Part shown: in pieces, positions 1 to 5,911 of the stretch | How the letters are laid out: every line of letters starts with the position of its first letter | Numbering within the stretch: position 1 is the stretch's first letter | DNA from: Betaproteobacteria bacterium | Lineage (GTDB): Bacteria > Pseudomonadota > Gammaproteobacteria > Burkholderiales > Burkholderiaceae | Direction: 5' to 3' | Length of the DNA: 8,610 nucleotides | Assembly: GCA_947468785.1 (NCBI GenBank) | Contig: CANIMS010000053.1 | Coordinates: 1-8,610 of the forward strand | The notes under the pieces: model-generated | Database searches by the model: none | Told to the model about the DNA's origin: nothing | The model's input: the letters and a program-made list of their open reading frames with translations, nothing else | Translations under genes and position numbers: made by a program

Positions 1-1959
1 CAAAGCATTGGTATCGCATTGCGGTCTACCACGATAGCCATTGAGTAAGGGCCAGGTTTTCAAGTCCTGCAACATTTCCAATACTTCCGATTCACTGAGC
101 GCCTTTCCGGGCGAAAGTAAACGCATATTAGTGTCTTTAAAGAGCTCTGCGGTAACGCCACCCATACCAACTAGGATGGCCGTTCCTAAAGGATCACGAT
201 GCATTCCTACCATGAACTCCATTCCACCTGATGCCATTTCTTGAACGAGAAACTCTTTAATAGTTGATCCGGATTTTTCTTTTACCTCTGCAGCCATTGC
301 AATCAGCTTGCTTGGTATATCTGCAATAGCTACGTTGAGTGCAACCCCACCAACTTCTGTTTTATGGGTAATTTCATTAGATAAAATCTTCACAACACAC
401 TTGGCACCAAGATCCTTCAAGACTTCTAAATTTGGTTTGGCAGCTTCTACCACCACCTCACGCACCCCAAGAATTCCGAAGGCTGAAAAAAGATTTTTCG
501 CTTGATATTCATTGAGCGATCCATGTAATGAGGCAATATCGAGATCTCTTGGAATATTGGCTACAGAACCTGTTGCGATTACTCCACCTTGTAAGCTGCT
601 CGCATGCAACATACTTGATAAAGCGACACTGCAACTCTCTGGCTGAGAGAAGGCTGGCACTCCTAGCTTTGTCATCAGAGCACCCGCGATAGGAGCATGA
701 GGACTCACATAGGCAATCACTGGCTTATCACTAGATTGCATACAGTCACGCACTGCCCCGGCCATTAAATCTGGCATCGATAAACTTGAAGAACCTAAAA
801 TTAAAATGAGTGCATCATACGTTGGGCTATCTAATAAGGCGCTGATTGCACCGCGCAGCAAATCGGGCTGCAAGCCTGCCAAAGTGACATCAATTGGATT
901 ACGATCTAAAACAGCCTGATCACCTGGCTGCAAAGCGCGCAATCGTGCTGCTGTTGTCTCATCCGGCGCTGGCGTTTCAAAACCACACTCGCCAAGACTA
1001 TCTGCTACCAAAGTACCAGCACCACCTGTAGAAGTGAGAATGGCTACACGCTTACCCTTGAGCACCCTCCCCGAAGAAAGAGCTGCGGGAATATCTAAAA
1101 AATCAGAAAACTTATTCGCACGAATAATGCCCGTTTGCTTAAATAAAGCGTCATACATTTTGTCTGTGCCTGCTAAGGCGCCAGTATGAGAGATAGCTGC
1201 TTTAATACCGGCCTCTGATTTACCAACTTTGTAAACCACGATGGGCTTGCCAGCTTGCTTTGCCCTTAAAGCTGCTGCTCGAAATTTTTCAGGATGTCGA
1301 ATACTTTCGATATACAGCACAATAACTTTGGTATTGATATCTTCAATTAAGTAATCTACAAAATCTGCCATACCTAAATCAGCCTCATTACTAGTAGAGA
1401 CTAATTTTGAGAGTCCTAGGCCAGAGGCGGTAGCACGGGAAAGTAGAGAACCTAAAATTCCACCGCTTTGAGAAATCACACTCACGCCACCCTTAGGAAA
1501 CTCATCCATCTCCAATGCGCTACTAGGAGATAAAGGAATGTCATCGGTAACGTTCACCATTCCAATCGTGTTTGGGCCAAGAATCCGCATTTTTCCAGCG
1601 GCAGCAATCAGCTCTTCCTGCTTTTTAAGTCCCTCAGGTCCATGCTCTGCAAAACCACTCGTTAAAACGATGGCGGCGGGCGTTCCTAATTTAGCTAATG
1701 CTTGAACAGCACTCAGCGCCTTATCAGTCCCCACCATAATGATCGCGACATCAGGAGTTTCTGGGAGTGATTCAATATCGGGATAACACTTTAATCCAGC
1801 AATTTCCTCCACCCTGGGATTAACAGGATAAATTTTTCCTTTGAAATGGTGTTTCTGCAAATAAGCAATGGGTCTGCCAGCAGTTTTTTTGGGGTCCGTT
1901 GAAGCTCCAATGACTGCAATGCTGCCGGGTTCCATTAACTTCAAAATCGCGTTACTCAT
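1..1959 (-). CDS. NDP-forming acyl-CoA synthetase (acetate-CoA ligase family), C-terminus beyond window
   Basis: This gene is open from its ATG at 1959 to the left edge, giving 653 residues; the family usually runs near 700, so only a short C-terminal piece is missing. Proteins of this type join a carboxylic acid to CoA in the cytoplasm using ATP and releasing ADP and phosphate. An N-terminal Rossmann CoA-binding domain (about 6-130) contains SIAVIGAS. Succinyl-CoA-synthetase-like domains follow, with SQSGG near 163 and SHTGALAG at 257-264, in which His258 is the expected phosphohistidine. A C-terminal ATP-grasp domain starts near 480, with HKTEVGG from His532, QEM around Glu574 and GMGG at 598-601. 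The start is supported by AAGG seven nt upstream, overlapping the stop of the preceding hydratase-family gene. The acid is not identifiable; feruloyl-CoA synthetase FerA of Sphingobium belongs to the same superfamily, but so do many others. No GNAT domain is seen, though one could lie beyond the edge. Confidence 0.9.
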   Translation of the reverse strand, partial: MSNAILKLMEPGSIAVIGASTDPKKTAGRPIAYLQKHHFKGKIYPVNPRVEEIAGLKCYPDIESLPETPDVAIIMVGTDKALSAVQALAKLGTPAAIVLTSGFAEHGPEGLKKQEELIAAAGKMRILGPNTIGMVNVTDDIPLSPSSALEMDEFPKGGVSVISQSGGILGSLLSRATASGLGLSKLVSTSNEADLGMADFVDYLIEDINTKVIVLYIESIRHPEKFRAAALRAKQAGKPIVVYKVGKSEAGIKAAISHTGALAGTDKMYDALFKQTGIIRANKFSDFLDIPAALSSGRVLKGKRVAILTSTGGAGTLVADSLGECGFETPAPDETTAARLRALQPGDQAVLDRNPIDVTLAGLQPDLLRGAISALLDSPTYDALILILGSSSLSMPDLMAGAVRDCMQSSDKPVIAYVSPHAPIAGALMTKLGVPAFSQPESCSVALSSMLHASSLQGGVIATGSVANIPRDLDIASLHGSLNEYQAKNLFSAFGILGVREVVVEAAKPNLEVLKDLGAKCVVKILSNEITHKTEVGGVALNVAIADIPSKLIAMAAEVKEKSGSTIKEFLVQEMASGGMEFMVGMHRDPLGTAILVGMGGVTAELFKDTNMRLLSPGKALSESEVLEMLQDLKTWPLLNGYRGRPQCDTNAL

Positions 1960-1966
1960 CTATCAA

Positions 1967-1970
1967 CCTT
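1967..1970 (-). promoter_or_regulatory. Ribosome binding site of the acyl-CoA synthetase, overlapping the upstream stop codon
   Basis: On the minus strand AAGG lies seven nt before the ATG at 1959. Its two A bases are the last two bases of the TAA stop of the hydratase-family gene. A ribosome terminating there sits on the next initiation site, which supports translational coupling and the chosen start. Confidence 0.65.
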
Positions 1971-2766
1971 ATTTATTTTTTGCAGCTGCAGCTTTTTCAA
2001 GAAAGGCCATGACAGACTCACGGTGCTCTGTGCTGGTATAACAAATCCCCTGGGCTTGACTACCTTGAGCAAATATCTGCGCAGCAGTAGTTTCAAACGT
2101 TTGATTCAGAATGGTTTTACCTAAAGCCAGCGCTGTAGCCGATCCCTTGCTCAATTCTTTTGCCCATGCTTGCGCATCGGTTACCAGTGACTCTGCGGTG
2201 GATTTACGATCCACAATACCAATCTGCATTGCTTCATCCAAATCTACTTTTCTGCCGCTAAATATCAACTCTTTAGCCTTCACTAAACCAACCCGTCTAG
2301 GTAAAAAATACATTCCACCACCATCAGGAATGATTCCACGATTGATATAAGACCAGGTGAAATTTGCTCCCTCAGAAGCAATGATGAAATCACACGCCAA
2401 AGCTGTGTCAGCACCCAGACCAGAAGCAGGTCCGTTTACTGCCGCAATCGTTGGCTTAGGCATCGTGTGCAATAAGGAGACTGCATGATGAACTCGTTGC
2501 TGGCGATGCCAACCGTTATATGCCACTTCCCCTGCTGGCGCCTTCATCCTTTTTTCCATGCCAGCAATATCACCACCCGCACAAAATCCTTTGCCATTGC
2601 CAGTCAACACTAATGCTCGAATAGATTTATCTGCAACGATCGCCTCTAGTGCCTCAATAAATTCAGAGCGCATATCGTCACTCATCGCATTCCGCTTTTC
2701 AGGGCGATTAAGTCTTAAGGTAGCAATACCTTGGTCTACTACTAGCTCAATTAATTGGTATGTCAT
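1969..2766 (-). CDS. Enoyl-CoA hydratase/isomerase (crotonase) family protein, PaaG-like active site
   Basis: A 265-residue cytoplasmic protein of typical crotonase length. Family signatures are NRPEKRNAMS (20-29), the oxyanion-hole segment GKGFCAGGDIAGM (58-70) and AAVNGPASGLGAD (108-120). By residue alignment with rat mitochondrial hydratase, the two catalytic glutamates are replaced: the Glu144 position is Asp120 and the Glu164 position is Tyr140. The following GIIPDGGG carries Asp148, in the place where PaaG-type ring-enoyl-CoA isomerases have IPDxGG with a catalytic Asp. I therefore infer an isomerase or another crotonase chemistry rather than ordinary beta-oxidation hydration. The start has AGGAAG four nt upstream. 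It sits second in a three-gene operon, 21 bp after the binding-protein gene and 9 bp before the acyl-CoA synthetase, so it probably acts on the CoA ester made by that enzyme. Confidence 0.9.
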   Translation of the reverse strand: MTYQLIELVVDQGIATLRLNRPEKRNAMSDDMRSEFIEALEAIVADKSIRALVLTGNGKGFCAGGDIAGMEKRMKAPAGEVAYNGWHRQQRVHHAVSLLHTMPKPTIAAVNGPASGLGADTALACDFIIASEGANFTWSYINRGIIPDGGGMYFLPRRVGLVKAKELIFSGRKVDLDEAMQIGIVDRKSTAESLVTDAQAWAKELSKGSATALALGKTILNQTFETTAAQIFAQGSQAQGICYTSTEHRESVMAFLEKAAAAKNK

Positions 2767-2770
2767 TCTG

Positions 2771-2776
2771 CTTCCT
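2771..2776 (-). promoter_or_regulatory. Ribosome binding site of the crotonase-family gene
   Basis: AGGAAG on the minus strand, four nt before the ATG at 2766, within the 21-bp gap that follows the binding-protein stop. It is the strongest Shine-Dalgarno match among the internal genes of the window. Confidence 0.7.
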
Positions 2777-2787
2777 ATTGAGGATTT

Positions 2788-3798
2788 TTAATCTGGGCTG
2801 ATATTGGCGTCTTTAATGACTTTTTGCCAACGTACTTCTTCAGCCTTTACGAACTTGCCAAACTCTTCAGGAGTTCCAGCTCTAATCACCAATCCCTCAC
2901 TTTCAACACGTGACTTAAATGCAGGGGATTGGACTGCTTTTTTGATGACGGTATTTAATTTATTAATGACATCTGGCGGCGTTCCAGCAGGAGCAAAGTA
3001 GCCATACCAACTTCCAGCTGAATAGCCCGGAACGCCACTTTCTGCAACGGTAGGTAACATCGATAATTGCGGCGAAGGGGAACGTGCAAGGGTTGTCACT
3101 GCAAGCGCCCTTAATTTACCGCCGTCCACAAGACTACCAACCGCGGATGCAGTTGCAAACATCACATCGACTTGACCGCCTATGACATCCGTTAAAGCTG
3201 GGCCAGCACCCTTATAAGGCACATGAGTTAGTTTTGTATTGGCCAATGAGTTAAATAACTCTCCAGCAAGATGCGCTGACGTGCCACCACCTTGAGATGC
3301 ATAGGATAATTTTCCGGGGTTCGCTTTTGCAGCAGCCAAGAATTCTGGGAAAGTTTTGTAAGGGCTATTGGCCGATACCACCACCACATTCGGAGAGACG
3401 CCTACCAAAATAACCGGAGCAAAATCTTTGTCTTGTGAATACGGAAGTTTTGCTTTTAGACTGGGATTAACAGAATGTGCAAGCGTAGCAACTACTAAGG
3501 TGTAACCATCGGGTGCACTTTTTGCTAAAGCATCTGTGCCAACAACAGTACTTCCACCAGGCTTGTTGTCAATGATGACTGATTGACGCATCTCTTCTGT
3601 CATCGTCAAAGCGATAGTGCGAGCGACTAAATCTGTTCCACCACCAGGCGCAAAAGGAACAATGACTTTAATAGGCTTGTCAGGATAGGCAGCTAACACC
3701 AAAGGACTGATACTGATCGCAAAGAAGCCGATCATTACACCTGCAATGCTTATTAAGCGTTTTGAACCTGAGATACAAGAGTGCAAATCCGTCTCCAT
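2788..3798 (-). CDS. Tripartite tricarboxylate transporter solute-binding protein (Bug/TctC family)
   Basis: A 336-residue exported protein of the Bug/TctC family, which binds organic acids in the periplasm and delivers them to a TctA/TctB permease. The N-terminus has a positive segment (SKR, 12-14), a hydrophobic core (about 15-35) and a likely signal peptidase site before YPDKP at 38-42, where mature proteins of this family usually begin. Family hallmarks follow: VPFAPGGGTDLVAR (47-60), NKPGG (78-82), PDGYT (96-100), VPYKGAGPALTDVIGGQ (193-209), DVMFAT (211-216) and APAGTPPDV (269-277). The ATG at 3798 has no Shine-Dalgarno sequence. A TTG at codon 5 (3786) has GGAG six nt upstream and would leave the signal peptide intact, so it may be the real start. 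It is first in an operon with a crotonase-family protein and an acyl-CoA synthetase, suggesting its ligand feeds them. No tctA/tctB is nearby. Confidence 0.92.
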   Translation of the reverse strand: METDLHSCISGSKRLISIAGVMIGFFAISISPLVLAAYPDKPIKVIVPFAPGGGTDLVARTIALTMTEEMRQSVIIDNKPGGSTVVGTDALAKSAPDGYTLVVATLAHSVNPSLKAKLPYSQDKDFAPVILVGVSPNVVVVSANSPYKTFPEFLAAAKANPGKLSYASQGGGTSAHLAGELFNSLANTKLTHVPYKGAGPALTDVIGGQVDVMFATASAVGSLVDGGKLRALAVTTLARSPSPQLSMLPTVAESGVPGYSAGSWYGYFAPAGTPPDVINKLNTVIKKAVQSPAFKSRVESEGLVIRAGTPEEFGKFVKAEEVRWQKVIKDANISPD

Positions 3799-3870
3799 TT
3801 TGAATGAATTGATGATGGGTTAGGCAGTATGGCTGAAATCCACCCAAAATTTATGGTCTAATTCCACTAG
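3799..3870. promoter_or_regulatory. Divergent intergenic region between the binding-protein operon and the IclR gene
   Basis: These 72 bp must hold, or closely adjoin, the promoters of both the leftward catabolic operon and the rightward regulator group. I cannot point to a convincing -35/-10 pair on either strand. Two things stand out: the strong dyad at its right end, annotated separately, and a weak TGGGT/ACCCA inverted pair (3816-3820 and 3842-3846). The short divergent layout with a regulator on one side is typical of IclR-family autoregulated loci. Confidence 0.6.
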
Positions 3871-3879
3871 ATGGAATTA
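3859..3879. promoter_or_regulatory. Candidate IclR-family operator: 8-bp inverted repeat over the iclR-type start codon
   Basis: TAATTCCA (3859-3866) and TGGAATTA (3872-3879) form a perfect inverted repeat with a five-base spacer. The regulator's ATG at 3871 begins inside it. Size, symmetry and TGGAA/TTCCA-type half-sites resemble operators of IclR-family proteins, such as the TGGAAAT/ATTTCCA box of E. coli IclR, although here the half-sites are in the opposite order. Binding would directly block the regulator gene, and the site is only about 60 bp from the divergent binding-protein start. The dyad is seen directly; the operator role is inferred. Confidence 0.5.
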
Positions 3880-4647
3880 AAAGGCCAAAACTCCAAGACC
3901 AATCGGTCTCTCATTCGAGGAATAGAGATTCTGCGCTGCTTTAGGCCTGGCATGGGCTTATTGGGTAATAGTGAGATTTCTGAGCGCACTGGCTTACCCC
4001 CATCAACCATTAGTCGACTAACCCAAACCTTGGTTCTCTCTGGATTTTTAGAACATGACCCGATACGTCAGGCGTACCGCTTAGCACCTACTGTCCTTTG
4101 CTTAGGCCATGCATTCAAAACCGGCTCAGCCGAAATAAGATTGGCAGAACCCCTGATGCGGAAAGCATCAGAAAAATTAAAGCTGAATGTTGGGCTTGCG
4201 GTAGCAGATCGATTCGAAATGGTCTACTTAGAATCGATTCGATATACAAAGAATATTGCCTTAAGAACAGTTGCTGCAGGTCAGAGGGTGCCTATTGAGC
4301 GCACTTCTCTGGGAAGGGCTTGGATTGCACAATTAGATTCTCAAAGTAGGATGCAACTTCTTATAGAATTAAAAAAACAAAAAATCAACAATTGGCCTCA
4401 AATCGAAAAAGAAATCCACGAAGCCATAGAATCAATGTCTGAAAAGGGGTATTGTGTTGCTAAATGGCTTCCTGAAATTTCAGCGATTTCCACTTCAGTA
4501 CAACTGCTTAATGGAAATTACGCTTCACTCAACTTCAGCACGCCAGCAGAAAGTAATTTGAATGAACTGATTGAAAACTATACCCCTGCACTTTTCGAAT
4601 TAAAAAATAAGATCGAAGTTGAACTCAATAAAATTAAACTAACTTAA
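3871..4647 (+). CDS. IclR-family transcriptional regulator
   Basis: A 258-residue cytoplasmic DNA-binding protein of normal IclR-family length. An N-terminal winged helix-turn-helix spans about 12-80. SLIRGIEILRCF (13-24) is the usual first helix, SEISERTGLPPSTISRLTQTL (34-54) the helix-turn-helix and SGFLEHDPIRQAYRLAP (57-73) the wing. The C-terminal effector-binding domain (about 90-250) shows RTVAAGQRVPIERTSLGRA (132-150) and GYCVAKWLPEISAIS (193-207), matching the family's GxxxP...LGRA and GYA...AIA motifs. Such proteins bind aromatic or short organic acids, or pathway intermediates, and regulate adjacent catabolic genes. No Shine-Dalgarno sequence precedes the ATG, but no better start exists without cutting into the HTH. 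The thiolase follows after 7 bp. The last third is noticeably A-rich, including near-continuous A runs at 4371-4384. The target operon is probably the divergent one. Confidence 0.93.
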   Translation: MELKGQNSKTNRSLIRGIEILRCFRPGMGLLGNSEISERTGLPPSTISRLTQTLVLSGFLEHDPIRQAYRLAPTVLCLGHAFKTGSAEIRLAEPLMRKASEKLKLNVGLAVADRFEMVYLESIRYTKNIALRTVAAGQRVPIERTSLGRAWIAQLDSQSRMQLLIELKKQKINNWPQIEKEIHEAIESMSEKGYCVAKWLPEISAISTSVQLLNGNYASLNFSTPAESNLNELIENYTPALFELKNKIEVELNKIKLT

Positions 4648-4654
4648 TAAAACT

Positions 4655-5857
4655 ATGAATCCTGTTTATATCTGTGACGCAATCAGAACTCCTATTGGCC
4701 GTTACGGTGGCTCTTTATCTAGTGTGCGCACTGATGATTTAGGCGCTGTTCCAATTAAAGCCTTAATGCAACGCAACCCACAAGTGAAATGGGATGAGGT
4801 AGATGAGGTCATCTACGGTTGCGCGAATCAAGCGGGGGAAGACAATCGCAACGTTGCCCGGATGAGTGCATTGTTAGCAGGCATTTCACCTAAAGTACCT
4901 GGAGCCACCATCAACCGTTTATGCGGATCAGGCATGGATGCAATCGGAACTGCTGCAAGAGCAATTGCGGCTGGCGAAATTGATCTGGCTATTGCAGGCG
5001 GCGTCGAAAGTATGAGTCGCGCTCCCTACGTGATGGGTAAAGCAGATACAGCTTTTTCTAGAAATCACTCCATTCAAGACACTACTATTGGATGGCGCTT
5101 TATCAATCCACTAATGAAGAGCGCTCATGGTGTTGATTCCATGCCTGAAACCGCTGAAAATGTTGCAGACGATTACAAGATTAATCGCGCTGATCAAGAT
5201 CAAATGGCACTCAGAAGCCAAAATAAGGCAGCAGCTGCACAAGCCAGTGGCCGGCTTGCAAAAGAAATTACTCCCGTATTGATTCCCCAAAAAAAGGGGG
5301 ATCCGATTGTGATTTCTCAGGATGAACATCCTCGTGCGACCACTATTGAAGCACTAGCCAAACTGAAGCCAATCGTTCGACCAGATGGGACGGTGACTGC
5401 TGGTAATGCTTCTGGTGTGAATGACGGAGCGTGCGCTTTATTACTTGCTAGTGAAGAGGCGGTGAAAAAGTATGGTCTAAAACCCAGAGCCAAAATTATA
5501 GGCATGGCAACAGCAGGAGTGCCGCCACGCATTATGGGTATTGGTCCAGCACCAGCCTCCCAAAAATTACTCAAACGCTTAGGAATGAGTATTGATCAAA
5601 TTGATGTCATTGAGCTTAATGAGGCCTTTGCTGCACAAGGACTTGCAACACTTCGCGAGTTAGGTGTGGCAGATGATGATGTGCGCGTCAATCCAAATGG
5701 AGGTGCGATTGCATTAGGACATCCCTTAGGCATGAGTGGTGCTCGTCTCATCACGACAGCCCTAGTGGAATTAGAAGAACAGCAAAAACGCTATGCTTTA
5801 TGCACTATGTGCATTGGAGTTGGCCAAGGCATCGCCATGGTGATTGAACGCACATGA
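4655..5857 (+). CDS. pcaF: 3-oxoadipyl-CoA thiolase (PcaF/PaaJ type acetyl-CoA acyltransferase)
   Basis: A 400-residue thiolase, full length, cleaving a 3-oxoacyl-CoA with CoA to release acetyl-CoA. Catalytic residues are in place: Cys90 in [10 protein letters not shown] (nucleophile), His356 in [16 protein letters not shown], Cys386 in [10 protein letters not shown], plus NEAF at 322-325. The opening [29 protein letters not shown] (55-70), [14 protein letters not shown] (143-156) and [16 protein letters not shown] (159-174) match, as I recall it, the PcaF group that splits 3-oxoadipyl-CoA into succinyl-CoA and acetyl-CoA, and match it more closely than generic PhaA/AtoB enzymes. PcaF itself usually has CASG where this has CGSG. 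The start matches the family N-terminus, though no Shine-Dalgarno sequence precedes it; the 7-bp gap after the IclR gene suggests coupled translation. No other pca or paa genes are in view, so a related dicarboxylic 3-oxoacyl-CoA could be the true substrate. Confidence 0.9.
   Translation: MNPVYICDAIRTPIGRYGGSLSSVRTDDLGAVPIKALMQRNPQVKWDEVDEVIYGCANQAGEDNRNVARMSALLAGISPKVPGATINRLCGSGMDAIGTAARAIAAGEIDLAIAGGVESMSRAPYVMGKADTAFSRNHSIQDTTIGWRFINPLMKSAHGVDSMPETAENVADDYKINRADQDQMALRSQNKAAAAQASGRLAKEITPVLIPQKKGDPIVISQDEHPRATTIEALAKLKPIVRPDGTVTAGNASGVNDGACALLLASEEAVKKYGLKPRAKIIGMATAGVPPRIMGIGPAPASQKLLKRLGMSIDQIDVIELNEAFAAQGLATLRELGVADDDVRVNPNGGAIALGHPLGMSGARLITTALVELEEQQKRYALCTMCIGVGQGIAMVIERT
5281..5303 (+). 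other. Intragenic hairpin with A7 loop and in-frame slippery heptamer
   Basis: Inside the thiolase gene, a run of four C, seven A and five G makes an RNA hairpin with an eight-pair stem (one G-U pair) and a loop of seven A. The reading frame through it is CAA AAA AAG, so the heptamer A_AAA_AAG (5290-5296) is in the frame that allows -1 slippage; a shifted ribosome would stop at the TGA at 5323-5325. The codons encode a Lys-Lys-Gly that I recall from related PcaF enzymes, so chance is a real alternative. Confidence 0.3.
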
Positions 5858-5911
5858 GTTACCTGAATGAATAATCTTGATAGATTCATTAGTCACTGAG
5901 AATCATAGGTA
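5858..5911 (+). other. Thiolase-exporter spacer with weak dyad
   Basis: This 54-bp AT-rich gap contains AATGAAT (5866-5872) and ATTCATT (5884-5890), an imperfect-loop dyad with an 11-nt spacer. It has no GC-rich stem and no following T run, so it does not look like an intrinsic terminator. It could be a weak operator or nothing. AGGT lies only two nt before the exporter ATG, a poor spacing for a ribosome binding site. I see no clear promoter, so the exporter may be co-transcribed with the thiolase. Confidence 0.3.

Noticed and set aside
41..505. Plus-strand open frames at 41-244 and 308-505
   Set aside because: They lie opposite the conserved ATP-grasp domain of the acyl-CoA synthetase and encode nothing recognisable.
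1969..2766. Crotonase-family gene as a FerB-type hydroxycinnamoyl-CoA hydratase-lyase, because it sits beside an NDP-forming ligase like FerA
   Set aside because: The lyases keep a catalytic Glu in a SEINWGI-type motif; this protein has SYINRGI with Tyr at that position, and IPDGGG fits PaaG-like isomerases better.
3816..3846. TGGGT/ACCCA inverted pair as a second operator
   Set aside because: The arms are five bases with a 21-base spacer, expected by chance in this length.
4367..4390. A-rich run in the regulator gene as a programmed frameshift site
   Set aside because: The phase gives AAA AAA CAA rather than a slippery A_AAA_AAG, and the downstream frame remains the conserved IclR domain.
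3801..5872. The 9-mer TGAATGAAT occurs in both the 3799-3870 and 5858-5911 intergenic regions, suggesting a shared regulatory site
   Set aside because: It is short and AT-rich, has different flanks and no common position relative to gene starts; chance explains it.
5866..5890. Dyad AATGAAT/ATTCATT as an intrinsic terminator after the thiolase
   Set aside because: The stem is AT-rich with mismatches near the loop, and no T run follows.
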